Shown piece by piece: positions 17,723 to 27,033 of a stretch of DNA of 64,000 nt; position 1 is the stretch's first letter; every line of letters starts with the position of its first letter. Origin of the DNA: Nitrospirota bacterium (lineage in GTDB: Bacteria > Nitrospirota > Nitrospiria > Nitrospirales > UBA8639); the NCBI GenBank assembly GCA_003695915.1, contig RFGF01000018.1, forward strand, positions 19,959 to 83,958, written 5' to 3'. Below the pieces are notes generated by a model. The model made no database searches. It had not been told where the DNA came from and saw nothing but the letters and a program-made list of their open reading frames with translations. A program made the translations under genes and the position numbers.

Positions 17723-18519
17723 AACACTTACGTCAACTTGAGGACCAAAGCGTCTATATTCTTCGAGAGGCCTATAAACATTTCGATCATCTGGCCATGC
17801 TGTGGTCCATGGGAAAAGATTCCACAGTATTGCTCTGGCTCGCACGAAAAGCCTTTTTTGGTCACGTACCTTTTCCACTCATCCACATCGACACAAGTTA
17901 TAAGATTCCGGAAATGATCGAATATCGAGATCGCCTGGCTCGAGAATGGCGACTCAACCTGGTGATCGGGCAGAACCAAGAAGCGTTGGCCCAGGGGATG
18001 AACTACACCAAGGGCCGAGTGGAATGTTGTACCGCACTCAAGACCCAGGCGCTCAAACAGGTCATGGAAGAAAAAGGTTATACTGGGTTGATCCTGGGCG
18101 TACGGGCCGACGAAGAGGGGACGCGAGCCAAGGAACGATATTTTTCTCCACGTGATAAAAACAGTGAGTGGGATTTTCGCGATCAACCTCCGGAATTGTG
18201 GGATCAATATAAGACGACATTCCCCCCGGGAACGCACATCCGCATCCATCCCCTGCTGGATTGGACAGAGATCAACATTTGGGAATACATCAAATTGGAG
18301 AACATCCCGTTTCTCGAATCGCTGTATTTGGATCAGGGCAGTGGAACCCGATATCGGAGCCTGGGATGTGCTCCCTGCACCTTCCCGATTCAATCCACGG
18401 CGAAAACGGTGGACGACATCATTGCCGAACTGCGTCAGTCGAACATCGCGGAACGAGCCGGGCGCGCGCAAGACGCCGGACGCGGCATGGAACTCCTGCG
18501 AAAAGAAGGCTATATGTAA
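17719..18519 (+). CDS. cysD: Sulfate adenylyltransferase subunit 2
   Basis: The 266-residue protein begins [19 protein letters not shown], the normal CysD N terminus, at an ATG that overlaps the TrpD2-like stop. The PP-loop SMGKDST (residues 30-36) binds [19 protein letters not shown] and [14 protein letters not shown] are family signatures. With the GTPase CysN it activates sulfate to APS. It is slightly shorter than E. coli CysD (about 300). The reading frame extends upstream to 17542, but that part overlaps the previous gene and is not conserved. cysN follows with a TAATG overlap. Confidence 0.96.
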   Translation: MKHLRQLEDQSVYILREAYKHFDHLAMLWSMGKDSTVLLWLARKAFFGHVPFPLIHIDTSYKIPEMIEYRDRLAREWRLNLVIGQNQEALAQGMNYTKGRVECCTALKTQALKQVMEEKGYTGLILGVRADEEGTRAKERYFSPRDKNSEWDFRDQPPELWDQYKTTFPPGTHIRIHPLLDWTEINIWEYIKLENIPFLESLYLDQGSGTRYRSLGCAPCTFPIQSTAKTVDDIIAELRQSNIAERAGRAQDAGRGMELLRKEGYM

Positions 18520-20363
18520 TGGCTCAGCAAGCGCAGCACCCGTCCCCTGTTCACGAGCAAATGAATATTGTGATCGTCGGTCATGTCGACCATGGCAAAT
18601 CGACGTTGCTGGGTCGACTCTATGCCGACACGGGATCGCTTCCCGAAGGCAAACTGGAAAAGATTCAAGCGATTTGCCGACAACAAGGGAAAGAATTCGA
18701 GTATGCCTTCCTCTTTGATGCTTTTCTCGAAGAACAACAGCAAGGGATCACCATCGATACGGCTCGAACTTTTTTCACTTGGGAAGGCCGTCAATACATC
18801 ATCATCGATGCTCCTGGACACAAAGAGTTTTTGAAAAACATGGTCTCCGGTGCCGCTCGGGCAGAAGCGGCGCTGCTCGTCATTGACGCGTTTGAAGGGG
18901 TGAAGGATCAATCCAAACGGCACGGACTCTTGTTATCTATGCTCGGCGTCAAGCAGGTCGCCGTCGTCGTCAACAAAATGGATTTGGTCCGATATCGTGA
19001 AGATGTCTTTCGGGGCATCGAAAAAGAGTACGGGGAATTCCTCGCCCAATTGAACATCACACCTACCTATGTCATTCCGGCAAGCGCCAAGGAAGGCGTC
19101 AACATTACGCGCGCAGCTTCTCAAATGCCCTGGTATCAGGGACCGACTGTTCTGGACTCGCTTGCCCGATTCCAACGTCAGACTGCTCGAGAGGATCAAC
19201 CGCTTCGCTTCCCCATTCAGGATGTGTACAAATTCGACGCCAGACGGATTCTCGTCGGTCGCTTGACGGCTGGCAAATTAACGGTTGGAGACCGCTTGGT
19301 CTTTTCGCCATCCAACAAGTCTGCGCATATCCAAACCATCGAAGCCTTCAATGTCGATCCGCCACCGATGCACGCTGTTGCCGGTCAATCCGTTGGCATC
19401 ACATTGGACGAACAGATTTTCGTCGAACGGGGGCAGATTGCGACTCACCCTGAAAGCGTTCCGCTCGTCTCCACGAGCTTTCGCGCACACGTCTTTTGGT
19501 TGGGCCAGCGCCCGCTCGAAATGAAGCGACCGTACCTGCTTCGTCTGACGACACGAGAAACGCCGTGTGAAGTCATCGAAATTCATCGAATCGTGGATGC
19601 CAATAATCTTGACGACCACACGACCCGTGCACTCGTCCACCGCAATGAAGTCGCCGATGTGACCCTCAAAACCAAGTGGCCTATCGCATTCGATCTCTAT
19701 GCCGACTTCGAGGCGACGGGACGATTTGTGCTCGTCGACCAATATGACGTGTCGGGTGGCGGGATCATTACCGCGTTCGTCCATGACGAACAAGAAGAAC
19801 TCCGACACGAAGCTCGCATGCGCGAGTCAACCTGGATTACCGGCAACGTCGGCCCGGAAGAACGGGCACAACATTATGGGCATCGGGCTGCCGTCGTGTT
19901 ATTCACTGGTCCGGATGCGGCTGCCAAAGCATTTTTGGCCAAGAAATTGGAATCCGTTCTCGTGGCTGAGGGCCGACATGCCTATCTTTTAGATCCTCTG
20001 AACCTTCGTCGAGGATTGGACTCGGATTTGGGCGACACCGACACCCATGAAACGGTACGACGGTTCGGAGAAGTCGTCCGGCTCTTGGCGGACACGGGTC
20101 TCCTGATCATCACAAGCACAAATGCATTCTCATCGACCGCCGACCATGTGGTCCAAGCCATTCATACATTAGTCGATCCCGTTCCCGTCATCACGATTTA
20201 TATGACCAAGTCGTCTGAACGGCTTCAGCCGGATGCGGATCTCGTGTTCGCAGGTCCGGAAGACTTTGACGAGCGGGTGCACGAGATTCTCGCCTTTCTC
20301 AAACGCAAGGGTATTCTTGCAGATCCGCTCGGCCTGCGCCCGAGCTTTCAGTTTTCCATCTGA
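18519..20363 (+). CDS. cysN: Sulfate adenylyltransferase subunit 1 (CysN) with degenerate APS-kinase domain
   Basis: The 614-residue product of a CysNC-type gene. Residues 1-450 are a translational GTPase: G1 GHVDHGKST (21-29), switch II DAPGHKEF, and NKMDL, followed by beta-barrel domains. Residues about 454-614 align with APS kinase, but the Walker A loop (normally GLSGAGKST) reads GPDAAAKAF at 464-472, lacking the essential Lys-Ser/Thr pair. The next motif is LLDPLNLRRGLDSDLG rather than DGDNVRHGL. The kinase half therefore looks catalytically dead while the GTPase half is intact, which fits a pathway stopping at APS. The start overlaps the cysD stop (TAATG). Confidence 0.93.
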   Translation: MAQQAQHPSPVHEQMNIVIVGHVDHGKSTLLGRLYADTGSLPEGKLEKIQAICRQQGKEFEYAFLFDAFLEEQQQGITIDTARTFFTWEGRQYIIIDAPGHKEFLKNMVSGAARAEAALLVIDAFEGVKDQSKRHGLLLSMLGVKQVAVVVNKMDLVRYREDVFRGIEKEYGEFLAQLNITPTYVIPASAKEGVNITRAASQMPWYQGPTVLDSLARFQRQTAREDQPLRFPIQDVYKFDARRILVGRLTAGKLTVGDRLVFSPSNKSAHIQTIEAFNVDPPPMHAVAGQSVGITLDEQIFVERGQIATHPESVPLVSTSFRAHVFWLGQRPLEMKRPYLLRLTTRETPCEVIEIHRIVDANNLDDHTTRALVHRNEVADVTLKTKWPIAFDLYADFEATGRFVLVDQYDVSGGGIITAFVHDEQEELRHEARMRESTWITGNVGPEERAQHYGHRAAVVLFTGPDAAAKAFLAKKLESVLVAEGRHAYLLDPLNLRRGLDSDLGDTDTHETVRRFGEVVRLLADTGLLIITSTNAFSSTADHVVQAIHTLVDPVPVITIYMTKSSERLQPDADLVFAGPEDFDERVHEILAFLKRKGILADPLGLRPSFQFSI

Positions 20364-20424
20364 CCGATCGTTCCGAGGATCGGATTAGACTCTTGCCGTT
20401 TGGCCGATACTGGAGAGCGTCATA

Positions 20425-21054
20425 TTAGGAAGGAGACAGGTTCTTCGGCGTGTCGGTGATCGTAAACTCCATCGTACCCACTACATTAGCGGCGTGAAGG
20501 CGCTGTCCCGGACTCCCATAATAAATTTTCACCAAGTAGCGGCCTTGTTTCCATCCCTCCGCTGGCGGTGTGATGATGAAATATCCATATCGTTGATTCA
20601 TTTCCAACTCGATAACGTCTTGTCCGATAGGCTCTGGAGCTACCGTCCCATCCTCGCCAATCTCAAACCAAGCCGCAGCAAACTGACCTGGAGCATCCAA
20701 GGGTTGTCCTTCAAAGACGATGTAAATTTCTTCCGTATCCGGAGTGAATTCGGAGACACCCGGATCAATGGGCCTCACGTAGGCATCGTCTGTCATCCAT
20801 CCGGGTCGTCCGACCGTATCCCAGGGGGTTTCGTAACCCCGTGCCATCGCGATCCATGTAAACACAGACTGCGGCCGCTTCCAATTGGTCTGATCCAAAG
20901 CCATCCCTTCTCGATGCCTCTCCGTCGCGTTTCGCCCTCGAAAAGGATCGTCCTCAGCATAGACAGCAGTCCATTCAGACCCCAAAATTCCCATACACAA
21001 CCCTGCAGCCATACCAAAACCGATCCACGTCTTAGTCCATCCGTTCGTATTCAT
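20425..21054 (-). CDS. Hypothetical secreted protein
   Basis: About 209 residues with a clear SD (GAGGAGG, 8 bases) before the ATG at 21054. Residues 1-32 form a signal peptide (WIGFGMAAGLCMGILG, probable cleavage after VYA). The mature part has a beta-rich section with EEIYIVFEGQPLDAPGQF, YGYFIITPPAEGWKQGRYLVKIY and a C-terminal GTMEFTITDT strand, resembling periplasmic beta-sandwich proteins of unknown function. I do not recognise the family. It converges on cysN, with a weak 6-bp stem at 20364-20383 between the stops. Confidence 0.75.
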   Translation of the reverse strand: MNTNGWTKTWIGFGMAAGLCMGILGSEWTAVYAEDDPFRGRNATERHREGMALDQTNWKRPQSVFTWIAMARGYETPWDTVGRPGWMTDDAYVRPIDPGVSEFTPDTEEIYIVFEGQPLDAPGQFAAAWFEIGEDGTVAPEPIGQDVIELEMNQRYGYFIITPPAEGWKQGRYLVKIYYGSPGQRLHAANVVGTMEFTITDTPKNLSPS

Positions 21055-21475
21055 GGCGTTCACCTCCTCGTTCCTCTCATAAGCTGAGTAGGTCCAATCA
21101 TTCAGCGCTTCAACCTTGCGTGGAGGGCCGTAACTCCTTTCACGTTGCAACTCTCTCTAAACCTTACTCAACAGCGTGTGACCTGCGCAACGCAAGTGCC
21201 AGAGAGTTTTGCGGCGATGACTCCTTCCAGGGCTATGACAAGACATCTCCTTCCGATGACACAACAACGGTTCCGAGCGAGGAGGAACGAAACCAGAGAG
21301 GGGATCCTGAGGGTGACCAACAGGTCGACACCACGGAACGAGGAATGGAAGACCAATGAAAACCGCGCTCATCGACCGCCTTCCGACGTTCTGGACCATC
21401 GACTGTCCATGATTGCATCCAGCAATAGTGTCGCCAACCACCATGCTCGCAGGACCAATCTTGAGCGACAACCGT
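21055..21475. other. Intergenic region
   Basis: This 421-bp gap lies between a HAD phosphatase gene and a secreted-protein gene, both on the minus strand. Frames within it (for example 21157-21567 on the minus strand, partly inside the HAD gene) show no signal, fold or motif and are probably chance. The minus-strand SD at about 21062-21068 belongs to the secreted protein. I see no further structure. Confidence 0.5.
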
Positions 21476-22357
21476 TTAGGGCAAGGGGGCCGGGACGCGT
21501 ACAGCTTCGAGGCTTTGACGTTGCCGTTCGAGAATCTCGTCAGCGATTTCTGTGATATGGCGCTCAAGAATCAGCCGGAGATGACTTCCGGCTCGGTAGT
21601 CGGCAGGGGCGATAAAATGCACGCGGTCGGCATGCCGCGCAAGCGCATAACATTTTTCGAACGAGCGTCGGGTCGCATCTTGGGGGTTGTACACTGCGAT
21701 GGCGAATCCGCCATGTTTTTTCATCAGCGTGAAACACGGGACGTCCGTCGGCCCATCGCCGACATAAATCATATGCCGAAACGGAATGCGCCGCGCTTCC
21801 TCCGGCATATGATCGTTGACATCTTGATCAAGACGGAGCAACCCTTTGTTGACCCGAAACAAGAACTGAGTTTTTTGGGTGTGACTGATCGTTCGCTTGG
21901 GAAAACTGATTCGGGCATGGTCTTCATCGAACTCACAGCCAAAAATGGCTTTGACATAGCTGGCAATTCGGCTTCCTTCCAAAATGGCCTTGAGCCCCGA
22001 ACTCACCACATAATGCTCGAGATGAAGATCGCACTCGGCATATCGCGGATTCCGGACCACCGTTTCCAATTCCGAAAAAAACTCTGGCACTCCAGGGAAA
22101 AACACCAAATCGCTGCCCATCCGCGCGAGATCCGCGTTCGAAAGATGCCGCGTCCGTTCATCTTCCAACAATCGTTTCATATAGGCGAGTTCTTGTTCAT
22201 AGCCTTTTTCTTTTATCAACGCTGTGCAACTTGACCAAAATTCAGCCGCATCGATCCCGCAATGACGGAAGATAGTATCTTCCTGCATATAATGAGGACT
22301 CAGCGTGTGATCGTAATCGTACACGATCCCGATGATATTGTGCGGCCGCGCGATCAT
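21476..22357 (-). CDS. HAD-superfamily phosphatase
   Basis: The 293-residue cytosolic protein has all four HAD motifs: DYDHTL (14-19, nucleophile Asp14 and acid/base Asp16), VVSSGLKAILEG, a Lys in SFPKRTIS, and YVGDGPTDVPCF with the metal-binding acids. The insert between motifs I and II is helical (C1 cap), as in phosphoserine-phosphatase-like enzymes. The substrate cannot be read from sequence. It is transcribed divergently from the lipoprotein gene at 22514. Confidence 0.85.
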   Translation of the reverse strand: MIARPHNIIGIVYDYDHTLSPHYMQEDTIFRHCGIDAAEFWSSCTALIKEKGYEQELAYMKRLLEDERTRHLSNADLARMGSDLVFFPGVPEFFSELETVVRNPRYAECDLHLEHYVVSSGLKAILEGSRIASYVKAIFGCEFDEDHARISFPKRTISHTQKTQFLFRVNKGLLRLDQDVNDHMPEEARRIPFRHMIYVGDGPTDVPCFTLMKKHGGFAIAVYNPQDATRRSFEKCYALARHADRVHFIAPADYRAGSHLRLILERHITEIADEILERQRQSLEAVRVPAPLP

Positions 22358-22471
22358 CGCGTTCCTGACATCCCTTGGAGCTTACCGACGAAGAGAGTGT
22401 AGAAAGGCAAGGACACGGTGTCAAATGATCCATTCGCTGCCGGCAGCGGGAACCTTCTTCTTCTTTCGTTC

Positions 22472-22502
22472 TTGACCCTATTCTGCGAAACCTCGCTATA
22501 AT
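22472..22502 (+). promoter_or_regulatory. Sigma-70-like promoter, possibly leaderless
   Basis: TTGACC at 22472-22477 and a perfect TATAAT at 22497-22502 are 19 bp apart, slightly long. Transcription would begin near 22508, only a few bases before the ATG at 22514 and right at the in-frame GTG at 22508. The mRNA would be leaderless or nearly so, and no SD is present. Confidence 0.5.
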
Positions 22503-22513
22503 GTTTTGTGGCT

Positions 22514-22990
22514 ATGACAGGATCCCGATGGGGAGCGTTGACTGTCGGTCTAGCGATCCTGACCGTATGGGGGATACTAGGATGCACATCGACACCGCCC
22601 CGATATTCTGAGGACTATGCACGCCTCGAGCGCATCGTCGATGCGGTCAAGCACCTGCGAGACGCCTACGTCAATCGTGACGTGCACGCTATCGACGAGT
22701 TGCTCCTTCCCCTCGACTCGCTCAACATATGGGCCCAAGACGTCCGCAAAGACTTTGAAGTCTATTCTGATATCGCCTTGGACCTTTGGATCGAGCGGAT
22801 AGAAATCAAGGACGATTTGATTCTGACTTTTGTGGTGTGGCATGGGACCTGGCGACGGGCTTCGACCGACAGCGTGGTCCGTGCTCGGGGCCATGGAATT
22901 TTATATTGGAGCGGAAGCCGAGTCATTCTCCTCAGCGGAACGGATGGTGACCTCCCCTTTGGAATGGCTGTTCGGACCGGAGAGTCCTAA
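22514..22990 (+). CDS. Hypothetical lipoprotein
   Basis: About 158 residues. The N terminus is a signal with lipobox ILGCTS, predicting lipid attachment at the Cys near residue 24. The mature part (SEDYARLERIVDAVKHLRDAYVNRDVHAIDELLLP) resembles the helical start of NTF2-like small domains, followed by beta strands (IEIKDDLILTFVVWHGTWRR, HGILYWSGSRVILLSG). An NTF2-like fold is a guess from the pattern. A GTG at 22508 is an alternative start. nadB follows after 25 bp, probably co-transcribed. Confidence 0.72.
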   Translation: MTGSRWGALTVGLAILTVWGILGCTSTPPRYSEDYARLERIVDAVKHLRDAYVNRDVHAIDELLLPLDSLNIWAQDVRKDFEVYSDIALDLWIERIEIKDDLILTFVVWHGTWRRASTDSVVRARGHGILYWSGSRVILLSGTDGDLPFGMAVRTGES

Positions 22991-23015
22991 AAAGGAGAAG
23001 GAAAGGACTCCATCA

Positions 23016-24641
23016 ATGCCGATGCGATCTTCGTTGACATCGTTCGCCTCTTGCGACACGGACTTTCTCGTCATTGGTGGTGGGATAGCAGGGCTCCGCG
23101 CCGCGCTGGAGCTAGCGAGGCACGGACAGGTATTGGTGGTCACCAAAGGCGATCCTGCAGAAAGCAACACTTTTTACGCCCAGGGCGGTATCGCCGTGGC
23201 TTTGAACGACGACGATCATGTGGATCTCCATTTCACGGATACCGTGAAAGCCGGGCACCAACTCTGTTACGAGCCGGCAGCCAAAATACTGGTCGAAGAG
23301 GGACTAGCCCGCGTCCAGGAACTCATCGAATGGGGAGCTCGGTTCGACACGATTGACGGACAGCTCGCCTTTACCAATGAAGGGGCCCATAGCCGGAGAC
23401 GCATCTTGCGCGCCGGCGGAGATGCGACCGGCGGTGAAATGGTCCGTGTGCTGTTGGGTCAGGTTCGACGGGAGCCGACGATTCAATGGTTGGGCAGTCA
23501 TTTTAGCGTAGATCTTCTCATCCGATCGGGACAGTGTCGGGGTGCCCTTGTTCTCGATGAACGATCCAGAGCGTTTTTACTCATCACCGCACGTGCCGTG
23601 GTTCTCGCAACAGGAGGAGCAGGGCAGGTCTATGCCCGAACGACGAACCCCTCCGGCGCGACAGGGGATGGGATGGCCATGGCCCTGCGCGCAGGAGCCA
23701 TCCTTCAAGATATGGAATTCGTCCAATTTCATCCCACGGCTTTATACCTTCCGTCCAGTCCCCCATTTCTCATTTCGGAGACCCTTCGCGGAGAAGGCGG
23801 GATCCTCCGTAACCGTTCTGGTGAACGGTTCATGTCCCGCTACGATCCGGACGGTGAGCTAGCTTCCCGCGATGTCGTTGCACGAGCCATCTGGTCAGAA
23901 ATGTTGCGAACGAAATCGCCTCATGTCTATTTGGATGTGACGCATCTCGGAGCCACCTTTGTCAAAAAGCGGTTTCCTTCCATTTATGCCACGTGCCTGC
24001 GGTTTGATATCGACATTACCGAAGAATGGATTCCCGTCGCTCCGAGCGCCCACTATATGATGGGAGGAGTCAAAACGGGTCTGGACGGCGAAACGACCGT
24101 CCCCGGGCTGTTTGCCGCTGGCGAAGTCGCCTGTACCGGCGTCCACGGAGCCAATCGATTGGCGAGCAACTCGCTTCTAGAAGGATTGGTCTTTGGGGTA
24201 CGTGCAGCCCGAGCGGCGGCGGCGTTCGTTCCGCAGGAGGGACAGGCTTCGCTTTCTTTGCCCTTGCTGGAATGCGACCCGAGGCGCTCTCATATGTTCA
24301 GTGACAGAGAAAAAGTGCGGCGCTCGCTTCGACGCCTCATGTGGACAAAAGTAGGACTTGTCCGCAGCGAAGAGGCGTTGCAACGAGCGTGCGCCCAACT
24401 GGCGCAATGGGAACAGACTTCGCCGACGTTTCCTGTGACACGGGATGAGATGGAACTCTCCAACCTCATTCAGGTTGGACGGTGTATCGCAGAAGCGGCA
24501 CTCTGGCGCCGTAACAGCATCGGCGCACATTTCCGAAAGGATTTTCCTTCAACGGATGATCCGTCCTGGAATCATCACAGCCGGTCCGTTCGTACGATGG
24601 CCTCTTCTCCTAATAGAAGCTCTTCGGTCCAGGCTGGATAG
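23016..24641 (+). CDS. nadB: L-aspartate oxidase
   Basis: About 541 residues. The FAD-binding VIGGGIAGLRAALELARHG near the start, NTFYAQGGIAVAL, the active-site HSRRRILRAGGDATGGEM and HYMMGGVKTG identify NadB, with the fumarate-reductase-like fold and a C-terminal helical domain. The enzyme oxidises L-aspartate to iminoaspartate, the first step of de novo NAD synthesis with NadA. The ATG at 23016 follows an AAGGA eight bases upstream; a longer frame to 22830 overlaps the lipoprotein gene and is not conserved. It converges on pabC with 14 bp between stops. nadA and nadC are not in the window. Confidence 0.95.
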   Translation: MPMRSSLTSFASCDTDFLVIGGGIAGLRAALELARHGQVLVVTKGDPAESNTFYAQGGIAVALNDDDHVDLHFTDTVKAGHQLCYEPAAKILVEEGLARVQELIEWGARFDTIDGQLAFTNEGAHSRRRILRAGGDATGGEMVRVLLGQVRREPTIQWLGSHFSVDLLIRSGQCRGALVLDERSRAFLLITARAVVLATGGAGQVYARTTNPSGATGDGMAMALRAGAILQDMEFVQFHPTALYLPSSPPFLISETLRGEGGILRNRSGERFMSRYDPDGELASRDVVARAIWSEMLRTKSPHVYLDVTHLGATFVKKRFPSIYATCLRFDIDITEEWIPVAPSAHYMMGGVKTGLDGETTVPGLFAAGEVACTGVHGANRLASNSLLEGLVFGVRAARAAAAFVPQEGQASLSLPLLECDPRRSHMFSDREKVRRSLRRLMWTKVGLVRSEEALQRACAQLAQWEQTSPTFPVTRDEMELSNLIQVGRCIAEAALWRRNSIGAHFRKDFPSTDDPSWNHHSRSVRTMASSPNRSSSVQAG

Positions 24642-24655
24642 GAGGGCTGTACCGT

Positions 24656-25534
24656 TCAGCGAGATCCGATACACTCAGCGATCTTCGCCTCGAACACGGC
24701 TTGAAGATAGCGTGTGAGCGGTCCTGGACAGGTGTCATTCCGAGATTGGCCAATTTGACGAATCGGCATAATTCCCATGCCCGTATTCGTGAGGAACCAT
24801 TCTTGTGCCCCGAGCACGGTGGACAAGGGATAACAACCTTGTTGAACTGCTAAGCCCGCCTCGGCCGCCAACTCGATGACGAGATCCCGGGTAATGCCCG
24901 GAATGAGCCCACACTCCTGCGCTGGTGTATGGAGTACCCCATTATCGATAAAAAACAGATTGCTCGTCGTGCATTCGGTCACACAATCATCGGCATTCAA
25001 CATGACCGCATCGAAAGCGCCTGCCTGAACGGCTTCGTGCTTGGCCAATACGTTGGTTTGGAAACTGAGCGATTTTATATCGGGAAGCTGCGTTCCGACT
25101 CCCGTTCGGCGAATGCCTGCCACAGCTAAGCGGACACCCCGTTCCTTGAAATCAGTCGGGTATGAGGGCAGGGGTCTCCCCATCACCACCACGGTCGGCT
25201 TCGGGCAGAGTGACGGATCCACTCCAAGATCACCGATGCCGCGCGACACCGTAATGCGGACCAGAGCTTCCGAGAGCCGATTGCGCGTCAAAAGCTCTTC
25301 CAGCAATGCAACCCAGGCTTCATGTGCGATGGGAACCGAGAGATGAAGTTTTTCGCACGATCGCGACAATCGTGCCACATGACGATCGCACCACAAGATC
25401 TGTCCGCGAGAGGCTCGAAGGGTTTCGAACACACCATCCCCATACAAAAATCCATGGTCGAAGACCGAGACAGCAGCCTCGTCCGATGGCACCCAGCACC
25501 CGTTCACAAAAACCCACGAAGAGGCCTGCATCAT
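24656..25534 (-). CDS. pabC: Aminodeoxychorismate lyase (class IV aminotransferase)
   Basis: The 292-residue fold-type IV PLP enzyme has VSVFDHGFLYGDGVFETLR at the start, the PLP-binding Lys in DIKSLSFQTNVLAK, ECTTSNLFFI, and TNTGMGIMPI near the end. Family members include branched-chain and D-amino-acid aminotransferases and PabC. The 4-bp overlap with an anthranilate/ADC synthase component I gene argues for PabC, which releases 4-aminobenzoate for folate. Assignment rests mainly on this context. Confidence 0.85.
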   Translation of the reverse strand: MMQASSWVFVNGCWVPSDEAAVSVFDHGFLYGDGVFETLRASRGQILWCDRHVARLSRSCEKLHLSVPIAHEAWVALLEELLTRNRLSEALVRITVSRGIGDLGVDPSLCPKPTVVVMGRPLPSYPTDFKERGVRLAVAGIRRTGVGTQLPDIKSLSFQTNVLAKHEAVQAGAFDAVMLNADDCVTECTTSNLFFIDNGVLHTPAQECGLIPGITRDLVIELAAEAGLAVQQGCYPLSTVLGAQEWFLTNTGMGIMPIRQIGQSRNDTCPGPLTRYLQAVFEAKIAECIGSR

Positions 25535-27033
25535 GACAACGCCTGAAAAAATGCCTGCGCTTTGGCCAAGGTTTCGCGATATTCTCGCAATGGCACAGAA
25601 TCAGCCACGATGCCGGCTCCCACCTGCAAATAGCCGCAGTGATCCGTCAATACCAGCGTTCGAATGAGAATATTCCAGTCCATATCTCCGGCCCAACTCA
25701 CGTATCCGATGGACCCCGTGTACGGACCACGACGAACCGGTTCAAGTTGGTCGATCAGTTCCATGCAGCGGATTTTAGGCACTCCCGTAATTGTGCCTCC
25801 GGGAAATACGGCCTTGAGAATTTCTCCATTGCCAATTCCGTCTTGGAGCAGCCCAGAAACCAAGGATTCCAAATGAAACACATGAGAGTACCGAGCCACA
25901 GTCATAAACTCCTCAACACGAATCGTGCCATAGCGACACACACGGCCTAGATCGTTTCTGGCTAAATCGACGAGCATGACATGTTCAGCCCGTTCCTTGG
26001 GATCCGCCAACAGTCTTTTAGCCTGCTCGCGATCAACTTGCCCTGTCGCACCGCGCGGGAACGTTCCTGCGATGGGTCTGGTATCCACACGGTGTCCTCG
26101 TTTCCTAAGCAGCAATTCCGGCGAATTCGAGACCAGCGAGTACTGGTCGAGCGAGAGAAGCGCTGAAAATGGCGACGGATTCACCTGATTGACTTGCCTG
26201 TATACTTGAGCCGCGAGGGACGATCGTCCCTCGCGGCATAGGTGAGGAAACGTCATGGTAAAACGATGAGACAAATTGGCTTGGTAGATATCTCCAGATT
26301 CGATATAAGCTTGGCAAGCACGCACGCGATCCTGATACGCACACGCGGATTGCTCGGCGTGCACCTCATGGGGTGGAATATGTCGAAATGCGTGTCTCGG
26401 TTCACTGGGTATGCCGAAGAGACGGTCAGCCATCTCGACCAAGGCATCCTTTCCTTCACGATACAGCCGATCTCGGGCCTCTCCTTGTACTCGAGATGGA
26501 GCAGGCGCAAAAACGAGGTGGACCGTTTGGGCTTCATGATCAATCGCCACCAGGCGATCAATGAACAGGAAATGCAAATCGGGAATGTCAAGATCAGCCT
26601 TGGCATACGTTGGCAGCCGTTCAAACTGACGAACAAGATCATAACTCACCATGCCGACTGCACCACCGAGAAATGGAGGCAGGTTCCGATCTTCTCGTGG
26701 CTTCGGGGGGCCAAGCAGTTCCCAAAAACGAGCAAACGCATCTCCCTGACCATCGATGCACTGCCCCTCCGAACGGATTTGGTAACGATTCTCTTTGGCG
26801 ATGAATTCGAGAAATGGGCGATCACCGAAAAACGAATACCGAGCCAGACCCGACGATCTTTCTCCGCTCTCTAGCAAAAAGGATGGGCTCGCACAGGCTG
26901 TCATTCGACAATACAACTCGAACGGCGTGTGCCCCGCTAATGGATACGAATAAATCAAGGGAGGCGGGGAAGCGGTATGCAGAAAGTCTTGGGCAGAAGA
27001 AACGCAATGAATGGACATGACCGAACCGGTCAT
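25531..27033 (-). CDS. pabB: Aminodeoxychorismate synthase component I (PabB/TrpE family)
   Basis: The 500-residue chorismate-binding enzyme has an N-terminal domain (FLLESGERSSGLARYSFFGD) and a C-terminal catalytic domain with GDIYQANLSHRF, RPIAGTFPRG, HVMLVDLARNDLGRVC, FPGGTITGVPKIRCMELI and QVGAGIVADSVP. PIAGT has Ala where classical PabB has a catalytic Lys, as in TrpE and some PabB lineages, so sequence alone does not settle the choice. The overlap with pabC favours PabB. The start ATG overlaps the stop of the upstream secreted-protein gene (ATGA). No glutamine amidotransferase (PabA/TrpG) lies nearby. Confidence 0.85.
   Translation of the reverse strand: MTGSVMSIHCVSSAQDFLHTASPPPLIYSYPLAGHTPFELYCRMTACASPSFLLESGERSSGLARYSFFGDRPFLEFIAKENRYQIRSEGQCIDGQGDAFARFWELLGPPKPREDRNLPPFLGGAVGMVSYDLVRQFERLPTYAKADLDIPDLHFLFIDRLVAIDHEAQTVHLVFAPAPSRVQGEARDRLYREGKDALVEMADRLFGIPSEPRHAFRHIPPHEVHAEQSACAYQDRVRACQAYIESGDIYQANLSHRFTMTFPHLCREGRSSLAAQVYRQVNQVNPSPFSALLSLDQYSLVSNSPELLLRKRGHRVDTRPIAGTFPRGATGQVDREQAKRLLADPKERAEHVMLVDLARNDLGRVCRYGTIRVEEFMTVARYSHVFHLESLVSGLLQDGIGNGEILKAVFPGGTITGVPKIRCMELIDQLEPVRRGPYTGSIGYVSWAGDMDWNILIRTLVLTDHCGYLQVGAGIVADSVPLREYRETLAKAQAFFQALS

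Noticed and set aside
21413..22234. Long plus-strand ORF of 273 codons
   Set aside because: It is antisense to the HAD phosphatase gene, which has all four catalytic motifs; the plus-strand translation has no family features.
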